Below, piece after piece: positions 1 to 11,428 of a stretch of DNA of 64,000 bases. The notes below the pieces were generated by a model. That model was given only the letters and a program-made list of their open reading frames with translations. It had not been told where the DNA came from and made no database searches. A program made the position numbers and the translations under genes. The stretch's first letter is position 1, and every line of letters starts with the position of its first letter. Source of the stretch: Pedinophyceae sp. YPF-701 (lineage: Eukaryota > Chlorophyta > Pedinophyceae); contig CAJZHL010000004.1 in assembly GCA_916048055.1 (NCBI GenBank), positions 744,001-808,000 on the forward strand. Direction: 5' to 3'.

Positions 1-190
1 GTCTTGGCGGACGGCTCGCGTCGCCGCGTCCGCGCACGTCACGCTCCCTCGCGCACGCCACTCGCAATCTTCAACCATTCAGTCCGCTGCCCGGCCGTGC
101 GAGCACGGCACCACCGTTGTTGCAGCAGCAGAGGCGACCATCGGCAGCCACAACGCATCACACTTCGCACCACGCCCCGCCCGGCGTCGG

Positions 191-2001
191 TCACGCGGCC
201 TTCGACGCCAGCGCGTCGCGCGCTGCCTGCGCCAGCACCTCCGCGCACTGCTGCAGGTCAGCATCGCTGTGCCCGCTCAACGGCATCACCTTGAGCGACG
301 GCGCCGCCACCGCCGCATCGATCCGCGACCGCCGCGCAACAGCCACCAGCACCCCCTCCTTCAGACACCCGTCCCGCACCGCCGTCAGCCTCTCGTGCGC
401 CTCGCCCGGTGTCCCCGCGGGCGGATCCAACACGAGGTGCACCACCGGCGAGTTGTCGTCGTGCTTCCCTCCCACCACGCGCAGCCCGGGCGCGCCCCCC
501 GCCCTCCGCAGCAGCGACCGCATCCGCTGCGCATTGGCGCGCGCCGCCGCCGCGCGCGCCGGCCCCTCCGGCGACTCGAGCAGGTCCAGAGCGCCGATCG
601 CCGCCGTGGCGAGGAACGGCGGCAGCGCGGCGCTGAAGACGTACCCGGACGCGTTGATGCGCTGGTGGTCAACGACCTCCCACTTGCCGACGCAGAACCC
701 CCCCATGCTGCCCAGCGCGGTGCCCATGGATCCCACCACCGCCGTGGCGTCGTCGCACGACAGGCCCCAGTGCTCGAGCGCGCCGCGGCCCGCCGCGCCG
801 AGGACCCCGAGGGAGAGCGATTCGTCGACTATCAGGCGGTATTTGTTCGCGTCCTTGACGCGCACGATCTCCGGGAGAGGCGCGAGTGTGCCGTCGCAAG
901 CGTTGATGCCCTCGGCGATGACGAAGCGGCGCGTGAGCGGCGCGCCGCGCCGCCGGCGCTGCCGCTCTACGTCCGCCATGCGCGCCTCGAGGTCCCCGGC
1001 GTCGTTGTGTTTATACCTGACCACAGTGGCCCGGGAGAGCGCGCAGCCCTGCTGGATGGCCCAGGAGCACGACTCGTCGATCATGATCACGTCGCCGCGC
1101 CGGGCGAACGCGGGGATCACAGACGCCGGCGTCGCGACGTCGTACGAGTAGATGGCGCACGCCTCCTGGCCCAGGAAGGCCGCCAGGCGGCCCTCGAGCT
1201 CCAAGTGGACGTCGATGGTGCCGTAGAAGCCGCGCGGGCCGCACGCGCCGGTGCCGTACTTGGATATCGTCGCTATGCAGCGCTCTGCGGGCGGGAGCGA
1301 CGGCGGGGCACGCGCTGACGAGGACGGTGGGGCACAGGTGTGGAGCTTCGAGTGGTGCAGGGCGCCGCCCGGGCGAGGAGGATGACGGCAGGGGCGCGCT
1401 GGGGAATGGTGTGCTAGTGTGGGGCTGCGGGGCGCATTGGGCGGCTGACGGGCGCGGGAGAAGACGCGCGGGGGGGCAGCTGCTTGCATTGCAGGTTGCG
1501 GCCTCTTCAGCGCGCCGCGCTGCGCGTTCAGGCGACACTTCGATCAAGCGGCCCATGCTTGCGTAGCAGCGGCTGTGACGCACCTGTGATCGAGGCGTCT
1601 CCGCCCGCCATGAGGAAATTGGCCGACCCAAAGTTGAGGGTTTCCCTTCCGTTCGCTATCACGGTGCGCAGCGGCGGGCTCGACACCAAAGGCGCCGCGT
1701 CGGCTCCGTCGTCATCGGGGCGACCTGTTTCGCCGTCTACGGGGGGCGGAGCGAGGGGCTGAGGCTGCCACTCCGCGCAGAGCTGGTCGATCTCCGCTTC
1801 AGTGAGCGGGACGTCGTCACGGCGCGTGTACCGGAACCGCGGGACGAGGAGGAGGTAGAGGACGGCGACGACGAGCAGGCACTCCGCCACCAGGCGGCCG
1901 TGCGCGGACAGGAAGAGCCGCGTGAGGGCCTCCAAGTCCAGCACCTCGCTCGCCGCCAGGGCGCGGACGGCGCTCACGGCGCGGGCCGCGGACTCCGACA
2001 T
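191..2001 (-). CDS. LCB1: Serine palmitoyltransferase subunit 1 (LCB1)
   Basis: Non-catalytic subunit of the ER enzyme that condenses serine and palmitoyl-CoA, the first step of sphingolipid synthesis. Two exons, 2001-1584 and 1284-191, joined in phase 1 by a 299-bp intron, give 503 residues (Arabidopsis LCB1 is about 480). The N-terminus has one membrane segment (LVAECLLVVAVLYLLLV, about residues 37-53) and then the family block PLTEAEIDQLCAEWQPQPL. The downstream exon carries YGTGACGPRGFYGT and the GGFCVGKWEVVDHQRI and FSAALPP blocks typical of LCB1. LCB1 lacks the PLP lysine found in LCB2, and none is apparent in GTALGSMGGFC. The ATG at 2001 opens directly into the membrane-anchor region, so I chose it. 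The partner LCB2 is not in this window. Confidence 0.95.
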
Positions 2002-2373
2002 CCTTCGCCGCGCCGATGTCTCGCGTGGCGCGTGGCGATGCCGGGGTGCAAAGGCGCGCAGCGCTGCGCCTGCAATTGCCCTGCACGCACGTCGCCCTTG
2101 CCCCTAGGGATGCAGTCGGAGGAGGAGGGTCCCGCGGAGACCTGCCGTCCAGGTCTCCGCGCCACAGGACAGGGCCTGGCTGCTGCCCGTGTGCAGCACG
2201 CGCCGCTTCCCGCAGCACGCCGCACGTGTCGAGCACCCCGCAGCGCCTCCCCGCACGCGACGCCGTTGTTCGCAGGAAAGCGACACAAGCGCACAATTGA
2301 AGGCAAAAACCTAGTCTTGGGCCACAAACAAAAAACACGTAGCTGTCGCGGTTACATCGCTCAGGCCGCGCCT
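2002..2373. other. Intergenic: LCB1 upstream region and ankyrin-gene 3' region
   Basis: 372 bp between two minus-strand genes. It must hold the LCB1 promoter and the 3' UTR of the ankyrin gene. A TGTAA, the usual chlorophyte poly(A) signal, occurs on the minus strand about 15 bases after the ankyrin-gene stop. I did not find TGTAA just after the other stop codons I checked, so this one may be chance. Confidence 0.4.
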
Positions 2374-5300
2374 TCACGGGCTCGCTGCGCTCAGGTCGCT
2401 CATATCCGACAAGCTCGTGGACAGGCGGTGCGACTGAACCTCCGCCACGGCGCGCGCCTTGGGCGCGGCTGGCGACGCGAGCTGCGCCATGCGCCCGGCG
2501 AGCGACGACACCGCGCCCCCGAACATCTCCCCTGGCCGCCACTCCTCCTCTTCGTACTCATAGTCGTCGAAGTCCTCCTCCGGGTCCGGCTCCTCCCACA
2601 CCCACTCGTGCGCCATTTGCCGCGCACTCACCAGGGGCTCGTCATCCAGCTCCGCAGCCGAGGGGGCCGACGCGACCTGCGCGCCCCCCGCGGCGACGGA
2701 CGCGAGCTGGTCGAGGTCCTCGGCCTCGAGCGCGCTCGCGAGCCGCTTATTGAACTCTTGGATGCTTTGCAATTGAGCTAGCAGGTCTTGCATGTGCGCA
2801 GCTTGATTCATGCGAACCTGCGCCTCGGCCGGGTCCGCGGCGTCGAGGTCGCGCGGCGGCGCCACGTCTGCGCCGGCGACGCGGTTCGGCGGCCGGTGCG
2901 GCAGCGCGGCAAGGTGCCCCGGCGACCGCCCGTCCTGCGCAGGGACCGCAGCGGTGCTCTGTACCGAATCCGGCGGCGGCGGGACTCCCCCCGTGTCCCC
3001 CGCGCCGAGGCTGTGCGCATACGGCCGCGGCGTGATCGAGAACGACACGGACGCGGACCGCGACACCGACGTTTCGAGCTCGCTCAGGCGCCGGGTCAGC
3101 GTCGTCACCTGCTGCTGCGTGCTCGCCAACTCGTCGCGCATGCCCGCGATGACCCGGTCCCGCTCCTGCAGCATCTGCAGCACCTCCGGGGACACCGGCG
3201 TGACCCCCCGCGGGGTGCTCTCGGGCGCCACAGCCCCTGCGGAACCGGGCTCGCCGCGCTCCGCCGCGATGCTGTCGCGCAGCGTTGGCTCGCGCTGCAG
3301 CGCGCGCGCGCTGACGCTCGTATCCGCAGCGGCCTCCGCCGCGCCCGGCGCGTTGCCGGGGCGGCTGTGCGAGGAGGACGATGCTTCTTCGAAACCCTCG
3401 TCGACGGTGGCGGGGGTCTCTCCGGCCTGGAAGAGCGCGCCGGCGATGACGTTGTCGTCCACCTCGATGGACGCCGGCGGGATGAAGCTCGAGGCCTTGC
3501 GCGGGCGCAGCGTGCGCTCTGGCGGCGTGGACATGACGCGAAGCGGCCCGGACGCGCCGCGCGCGGGGAGCTTGCCGCGCTCACTTTCGGACTGCGCCTG
3601 CTTCTTGACGTTCAGCCGGCCGCCGAGCTCGGCCCAGAAACGCTCCGCACCTGCACATGCGGACCCGTGCAGAACAACCATGAGCAGGGAGCCCGGGCCG
3701 GTCGGGCCGTGCGGGCATGACTCAGGAGGAGGAGGGGGTGGCGTGCCTTTGGAGATGAACTGGCCGCCGCCAAGGCTCGCGTGCCGCGAGAGCATACGCG
3801 CGCCTTTGCCGTCGCGCGACGGTGCCGCCAGCATGTGCCGCGACAGACTTGAGGCTGCAGCGCACGGCGCAGGGGGGGTTGTGTCAGCCGAGGCGCGGGC
3901 GGCGGGGGGCGACCGCGCGAGCACGCGACGGGGGATGCAGCCGCGGCCGACTGAGGGAAAGCCGAGCTGTACCGACCGTGGGCGCGGCATTGCGGTGCCA
4001 CACAAACGCACGCATGCAGCACATGCAAGCGAGCAGCCTGGGCATGCTCCGCGAGACGGCGCCGGGCGTCCTGCGCCGCACGCAGCGAGGGAACGGTCGC
4101 GCGCCCTCCTCTCTCACCTTTGAAAGAGTGCGATCCTACGAGCTGGTTGTGCCGCGGCAGCGTCTTGAACTTCGGGGCCCCGCGGAGCTGCGCGGCGGGG
4201 GACTGCGGCGCCATGTCTGGCGAGTCCCACGGCGCCATGCACGGCATCGGCTCGTCGGGCGTCTGCGGACGCAGCTTGAACGACACCGCCCGCCGCGACG
4301 CGAGCCGCATCGACGACGAGTCGCGCCGCAGCAGCGGCGACGCCGAGCGCGAGCCCGACGCGGGTCTCAAGCGGCCCCGCGGGCCGTCGTCCTCGCCGCG
4401 CGATGAATCGGCGTCTTTCGACCGTCGCGAGTGGTAGGATGGGGCTGAGCGCGACACCAGCTCCGGAGACCGCAGCGCGTCCGCATCGGAGTCCGCGTGG
4501 GACGCCTGCGAGCCGCGCCGCGCGTCCTCGGTGTCTGGCGCGTCGACGGGGGGCGCCGGCGTTGCCGCATCCTCGCCGGCTGCGGCTGGCGCGGTCTGGG
4601 CCGGGGGCGTGACGGCGTTGTCTTCGCCGGGCGCCGCGGTCGGCGTCGCTGCGTCGTCGTCCGCGGTCCCCGGGGACTCCCCCCCCGGTTTCCCGAACAG
4701 GCCGCCCCTCAGCGCGCCCTGCGCCGCCCGCCGCTGCACCTCCGCGGCCACGGGCGTGTGCTCCACGAGCTGCCCGCGCCCCTCCGGATCCTCCAGGCCA
4801 CCGAGGAACCCGTCGCGTCCCAAGTGCCCCGGCGTCTGCGCCGGCAACCGCTCCACGCCCGCACCGTCTTGCTTGGTCTCTCCCGTGAGTGACGCCGCGC
4901 CCCGCGCGCCGGACGCCGAGGACAGCCGCAGCGGCGGGACGTTCGGGGACCGCCCGGACCGCACGCTGCCCCCGCTGCGCTCCACGGCGCTGTGGCTGCT
5001 CGAATTCTCAAACCGGGGCCGCGCCAGAGCGCCCGAGACGCTCCCGAAGCTGCGCTCCAGCGCCAGCGCAGACACGCTGTCCTCGCGGCCGCGGCCCCAG
5101 ATCGCGCCGCCGCCCTGCGACTGCACCGAGTCCCGCCGCGCCTGCTCAACGCGCCTCGGCATCACCATGGGGTGCGAGCGGTAGCTGCCGCTGGCCATCG
5201 GCGCCTGCTTCGGGGCCGACGAGTCGGAGCTGCTCGCTTCGGCGTACGAGTCCGCGCGCGCGTCGCTGCCCTCGACCGCCAGGTCCGACCGTGGCGGGCC

Positions 5301-8300
5301 CTGACGCAGGCGCGCGCGGGAGGAGTCGGAAGTAGAATAGCTGCTCGAGTCCTCCGAGTCGTGCGAGGACTCGCTCGCGGCGAGGCTCGCCAGAGCGTTG
5401 CCCTCGGGCTGCTCGGGCGGGCCCATGTGCGGGTTGGCCGAGGACCCCCGCGACGCCGCGTCGTTCTCTTCGTCTGCCTCGTCCTCGCTGTCTTCCGCGA
5501 TAGACGCGTTGGAGGCCGACTTGGCGATCTTCTCTCGCAGCGCGCGGTTCGATTCCGCGACGTGCTGCGCCATCGCCTGCGGCGTCGGCGTCGCGTGGTG
5601 CATGCGTCCGCGCTGCAGTGCGCGAGCGGCCTGCTGCTGCTTCAGCTTCGACGCCGCGCGCTCCGACTCCGCCGCGCCTTGCTGCGCAGGAGCAACCTCG
5701 GGCGCCGCCGCGACGGCGTGCGCGAGGGCGTCGTCCTCGATGCGCCACTTGCGCGAACCTCCGAGCTTCTCGTCGATCGAGCCAGCCGCCGAGCCGCCGG
5801 AGTCCGGCTTCGGCGGCCCGCCGTCCGCCTCCGCGGACGATCCGCGCGACGCTGCGTCGTCGCCGTGATGGGACCCCCCCTCCTCCTCCTCCTCCGCCTC
5901 ACTCTCCGCGATCGAACCCTCCGACATCTTGCGGGCCCGCTGCTGCGACATGAGCCGCGCCGCCTTCAGCGCCGTGGCATGCATGTCCTTCGCCATGGGC
6001 GTCGCTTTGGAAAACATCGCGCGCGTCGGCCGCGCGCCACCGCCCGGGGCGCCGCCGCTCACCGGCTGAATCCCACGCGCGTCTATCGACGCCGCCGTCC
6101 CAAGCGGCGGCTCGGGGGCGTTGCCGTCGCCCTTGTCGGCTCCGGACGCGGCCCTGCTCGCGGGCTGCGCCTCTGCTTTCACGCGCTCTGCAGCTTCGCC
6201 CGACGACCGGTCCCCCCCTTCCGCGGGCTGCTGCACCACGCCGCGCTTCGCCAGCACCTGCGACACGCGCATCGCCGCGCGCGACCGCGCCTGCTTCCGG
6301 CTCCGGTTCTGCCGCCGCGGCGTAGCCTTGGGCGACGACCCACTGCCCTCTTGCCGGGAATCCGGCCCGTTGGACGTGTGCGAGCGCACCAACTTGGGCT
6401 CCGAGTCGCTCCCCGGCGCAACAGGCTGCAGGTTCGCGGACTTGCTCGCGCGCCCCAACTGCGCCCGAGACCCCCCCTCCTCACTGCGCGACACATCGTC
6501 ATCGTCGTGGTCGTCGTCCTTCCCGCCGCCCTCCGACGCCCGCTTGATCGAGTCCATCGCCGTCACGACCGGCCTCTCCGGCACCGCGTCCACCTCCATC
6601 TCCCCCCGCGACGCCTCCGGCGTGCCCTCCGGCGATGCCCGGGGGGGGGGCTGCATCGAAGAGTCCCTCTCTGTGCTCTTCGGCGGGCTCGAAGCAGAGC
6701 TCCCCCGCACCGGCGCGCCGTCGTCGCTGCCGAAGGCGTTGTGCAGCTTCCGCGCCACCGCGCGACGCTTCGGGGAGACGTCGCTCACCATCGCAGGCTC
6801 GGACTTGCCAAAGCGCTTGGCCTTTGCCTTTCGCTGGGCCTGCACCTCCTCGTAGTCGAGGTCCGTGACCACGCCCGTGGGCCGCCGCTGCACCTTGGTC
6901 GTCTTCGGCGGCGCCGCGCCGCCGTTCTCCGGCTCCGCCGCTTGCGGCGATGCCGACTGCGCTGCGTCTGCGGACCCGGGCTCTTGAGACCCGCCGTACA
7001 CAACCGCGGCGTCCGACTGCACCGCGCGCTCGCCAGACGCCAGCCACGCGGGCCCGCCCATCGACCCGATCGACCGCTGCCGCCCGGGCGACGGCTTGGC
7101 CTCCGCAGGCGGCGCGGACGGCGGGGATGCCTCCTCGCTCTCAGCCTCCGACGACGACTCGGGCTCGGCCCGCACGAGGAACGCGGTGCGCGGGACGGTC
7201 GTGCGCCCGGCGGACGCCGACGGCGGCGGCGAAGGCGGCGGCTTCGGCGGCGCCGTGACCTGCGGCGCGTCTACTTGCATCTCGGCCGGCCCGGTGTCCT
7301 CCGGCGACGCGCGCTCGGCCGCGTTGCTGGGCGTCGCAGCGAGCGAGTTCGGGCTCGACGGCCCCTCCGTCGCGTCGGGCACGGTGAGCGACGGCGTCTC
7401 GAACCGCCCGAGACCCCCCCCCGGGGGTGTGGCCGCCGTCAGCCCCGGCCCGTGGCCAAACACGAATTCAGCGGCCTCGGCGGGGCTGTTGCGCCCGAGC
7501 TCGCCCTCCTGGCTGCCCTCGTCGACGGTCGACGTCCGCCCGACCTCCTCGATGCGTCGCACCGCCTCGTCAGGGAACGCCCCCGGGTTGGCCTTGGCGT
7601 AGTCCACCGGCGACAGGCCCTCGTTGTCGGTCATGAGCACGAGCTTCGGGCACGCCTCGATGAGGCGCGTCACGACGAGCGTGAGCGCGCCGTCGGACGG
7701 CTGGCTCCGGCGCGAGCTCGTGGGGGGGGACATGGGGTAGTCCAAGCTGCGTGGCAGACGGGGGAGGGGGGGGGTCTTTGTTGGCCGCGCAGGCGCTCGC
7801 AGACGATGACAGGCAGATGCAGACGCGTGCGAGCGCGCGCACGCTGGCCGATCTGCGCACCTGGCTTGCCGCGAGAGGGAGGTTTGGCTCCACCGGTCGT
7901 CCGCGCCCCGCGCGTTCCACGGCTTCCCGTCGCGCGCCGCCTCCATCTCCAGCCTCGTCGCGAGCGCCGTGTGCAGCGCCGTCCGCCCCTTGACGTCCCG
8001 CGCCATCACGTCCGCCCCGTGCTCCAACAGCAACGCCACGACGTCCGCCTGCGCCGCCCCCGCGGCCTCGTGCAGCGGGGACTCTCCGCTCGCGCTCCGT
8101 GCGTCGATCGGGGCCTTGAACGCAGTGATGAGCGACTGCGCGGTGTCATGTTTCCCGCACAGAGCTGCGTAGTGCAGGGGGGTGCGCTCGAGCGCGTCCA
8201 GGGCGTCCGGCGCCGCGCCGTACTCCTCGCAGAGCTCCGTGAGCGTCTCGACGGCGCCGACCTCCGCGGCGACGTGCACGGGCAGCTTCCGCAGCCCCGT

Positions 8301-9758
8301 GACGGAAGGAATCTGCACAGCGCAACGCGGGCGGGTCGTGGGCCGGTGGCGCGGCGCGCGGGCGGGTGCGGCGGGCCGCGGGCGCGCGGGGCGGTACGGC
8401 GCACCTCGGGGTCGAGGCCGACGGTGGAGAGGAGGTACGTGGCGATCTCGCGGTGCCCGCGCGAGATGGAGCAGTGCAGGCCGACCGACATGTAGGCCTC
8501 CATGAGGATGGAGCAGTCGTCCTCGGAGAACTGCCCGCCCGACATGGCCTGGTAGGCCGTGCGGAGGCACTCCCGGAGCTTCTGGAGGTCGCCCTGCGAG
8601 GGAGAGGTGGAAGCGTGGAAGGGCATCGATACCGGGCTGTGTTTGGGGGCTAGGGAGGTGGCAGAGGGGTGAACTGGGATGACGGGGCCGCTCGGGGGCT
8701 TCTGCGGCAGCGGACGCGCCGGAGCGCGGCAGGGCGGGCCGCGGGCGGAGGGGCAGAGGAGATCACCTGGTCTGCTGCGAGCTGAATTTCCTCCTTCCGG
8801 CGGTGATAGTCCTCCGCCTGGTGGCGAGCCATCATGCGGAGCGATGACAGCGATCTCCGCAGGTCGTCGGAGAACACCTGCGCGAGCAACGGCGACGGAA
8901 GGGTCTGGGTGCCTCCTGCGCCCGCGGGGCGCTGCGGTGCTGCTGCTGCTACAAAAGCCTTCCGAACGGACGGCTCGACGCTCTGGGACGCGGTGAGGGC
9001 GGCGATCCGAGTGAGGATGCCCTCGGGTCGCGGAAAACGGGCAGAAGGCTGCGATGTTGTGCGCAAGCCGCACGGAGCCGGTGGCGCGCCAGAGGCGGGC
9101 GAGCCACGATCGGAGGGCGGCACGCTCGACAGATATACGTCTGAGCGCCTTATTTCCGCGCTTGCAGCGTCAGCGCGGCGCCGGTGTCGGCCAAGCTCGC
9201 TTGATGATGCTCGCTGCAGCTCTCGCCCGGCGGGTCGACCGGCGCCGCATCACGCATCGACCGCCAAGAGGGCGCCGGAGATAGCAATGGGCGCTCGGTA
9301 CTGGCGCAGTCCAGTTCGAAAACCACGACGGACGTGCCAGCTCGTCTCCAGCTGGGCGCCGAGGGTGCGTGCACGGTCCGCGCTGCTCAGCGCCCGCTCG
9401 CGCCGCTGTCCGGGCACCAGGCGCCCATCCCCCTCGCCAAAACACGGCTGTGCGGCCAAGATCCGCCGGAGGTGCAGCGGCGCCGCGGTCCAGCGGCACT
9501 GCTAGCGGGCAGTGATGGAACAGGTGCGCTACAGCGCGCCGCTGGGCGCAACTCGACGCGTCCCCGCGGCCGGCACGCGACGGTACGCGCCAGGAGGCGC
9601 ACCTGATGGAAGACTTGCGGGCCGTGGCCCGAGCGCGTGGGTTCGGTGCCTGGAGAGGTGCCAAGAACCTCGCTGCTGGACGACTCGGCCTCGGCCCCGG
9701 ATGGCTCGTCCTCCGCGACCGTCTCCATGCCCATATCGTTCCAGCCGTAGTCGCCCAT
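2374..9758 (-). CDS. Large ankyrin-repeat protein with long disordered region
   Basis: Function not recognised. Proposed exons: 9758-9669, 9048-8767, 8593-8405, 8312-7894, 7746-4118 and 3650-2374, about 1961 residues. The last four junctions are phase-consistent and well supported. The first exon (MGDYGWNDMGMETVAEDEPS...) is tentative because its donor is GAG|GTTCTT. About residues 150-370 hold several ankyrin repeats (GLRKLPVHVAAEVG, TPLHYAALCGKHD, SPLHEAAGAAQADVVALLLE, GRTALHTALATRLE). About 1,200 residues rich in Ser, Pro, Ala, Glu and Arg follow, mostly in one 3.6-kb exon and probably disordered. The C-terminal 400 residues contain two short coiled-coil stretches (around MLQERDRVIAGMRDELASTQ and MQDLLAQLQSIQEFNKRLAS) and a very acidic segment (DPEEDFDDYEYEEEEW). 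No kinase, channel or enzyme domain is visible. It is probably a scaffold, by inference from the repeats only. Confidence 0.75.
5415..6019 (-). repeat. Internal ~65-70-residue duplication in the ankyrin protein
   Basis: Two diverged copies lie in tandem within the long exon, at about 6019-5815 and 5605-5415. Both start with an ATP/HATP-like helix-prone stretch (SKATPMAKDMHATALKAAR and HHATPTPQAMAQHVAES), pass through SIAE plus an acidic run, and end in DAASRGSSA followed by a GPP motif. The order of motifs is the same in both copies, so this is a duplicated module and not just shared composition. Confidence 0.65.
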
Positions 9759-11428
9759 GCTGTCTACGCGCGCGGAGGCCCCGCAACAGAGGCGAGCTCC
9801 TCGCTCCCTTGGTGCCTCTGTGGGTCTCCCCGCAGCCGCTACCGCGATGTTCTCGCGCGAACACCAGCTCCGAGTACGCTATGGGCGCATTCGGTGCGTG
9901 CGCGGCATGGTTGTTCCGGGAACGTCCCGCGGCAGCTCGCAGCGGTCGAGCGCGATCCACGCAGCTCCTACGCGTGCCGTTGCCGTGCCGCTCGCGATCT
10001 AAAACGCGCTGCGCATGCTGCGCGAAGTGCCTGCGTGCGCCAGCTGCCGGGAGCAGTGAAGCCAGCGGCGCGGGGGCGAGCCGTGCGCGCGCTGAGGCCC
10101 GACACCCCCTAGAGTCTCCACGGCTGAGCAGTAGATCGGAAATCCTCGTCTGCGGTCTCGCGCTGCAGACCCCAGCACACAGCCGCCCACGCTGCCCGAA
10201 CGCGAGACCGCAGCGCTCCCGCGCACGCCACGCAGCGCGGCCTCCCCTAATCAGCGGTCGGGGGGAGGCGAGCATGACGGCACCGCCAGGCTCGCGGCGC
10301 ACGTGAGGCAGGGGGGGTGCGCCAGGCCCGCGCACAACGCACAGTGCAGTCTGCTGCGCACGTGGCCGGCCTGCGGAGGGCGTTCACGCCGCCGCAGCTG
10401 TCCGGCCCGCAGCGGGCGGCGGCGACGTGCGCCGCGCGGCTCCGCGAGCGGCAATCGGTCCCATAATCGCAACAACTTCCTCTATTAATATTAATAACGA
10501 CACGTTGTTGTCTTTCCAGTGACGCTCTTGCAGCTCGCGCGTGTGCGTGGGTGTGTGCTGCGCCCAGACGTGCCCCGCTGCGTCAGCGACCCCCCCGCAC
10601 CCTCGCCAGGTGCGTCTGCGACCGCGGGCGCGCCGGGGGGCCGCCAGGCGGCGGCGCCATGCATCGCAGCCGCGCACCGCGCCGAACACACGGTGCGCCG
10701 GGAGACGCGCCGCCCAGGTAGCGGCTGGCCGACCCGCCGTCGCGCCCGGGCCCGCGCGGCAGTCACCGTTCCGGACAGCGAGTTACGATCGTGAGTGCCC
10801 ACGCGCACAAGTATCCTCGGTTCGGCGGACCGGCTTCGTGGCTCTCGCAGTCGATCGAGCAGGGCAAGCGCCACGTCCTCAACTGACTCTGCCCGCGGCG
10901 CGCCGGCGACGCGCACACGCCGCAGCGCCTGGCCGCGGGCGGCTTGTGGGAGGCACGGAGCGGCGTCAGCAGCAGCGGCGGCGATGGCCGCGGGGGCAAA
11001 TGTGCGCCCGTGCGCGATGCTGCCTGGGCCGCTCAGCTTTCGGCTCCCTTGCGCGCGCTGTCTCGGTTAGATCTGGGCTCGCTGTTGCCGGCGGGCCTCC
11101 CGGCCAGCTGAGCTGGGCAGTGTGAAGCCTGACGTCCCCACGGGCGACGGCAGGGGCGGCTCGAGGGCCCCCGCGGGTGCCGCCGCGCGGCACTAGGAGC
11201 TGTGCGATCGCACCTGGCTAACACGGGCGCGGCCGCTGTTTGCGAACCCCGGTTTGAGCGACCCGGACTCTGGGAGGTACCCACCGCGCGAACGCGACGG
11301 AGCAGTCGAGGAAACACGGCCGCCGCACTGGCCGCGGAGAGGATTACGAGACACCACCCCGCGGCGGAGACGACAGCAGCAGAGACATGCGGCTCGCGCC
11401 TGCACACCGTCCGGGCTTCCCTCGAGGG
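9759..11428. other. Divergent intergenic region
   Basis: 1.67 kb between the start of the ankyrin gene (-) and the start of the receiver gene (+). I see no reading frame with recognisable homology on either strand. It should hold both promoters. The one distinctive element is an AT-rich palindrome at 10483-10496. Part of the region could be 5' UTR or further 5' exons. Confidence 0.5.
10483..10496. repeat. 14-bp AT-only palindrome in a GC-rich intergenic region
   Basis: The sequence TATTAATATTAATA is a perfect inverted repeat made only of A and T, within DNA of roughly two-thirds GC. It sits about midway between two divergent gene starts. It could be a protein-binding site or a flexible or unwinding element. 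No function can be assigned from sequence alone. Confidence 0.5.

Noticed and set aside
8405-8570. Arg/Pro-rich start of the longest frame in the ankyrin region
   Set aside because: The frame that gives family-like sequence here is a different one (LQKLRECLRTAYQAMSGGQF...). The long frame is just open because of high GC.
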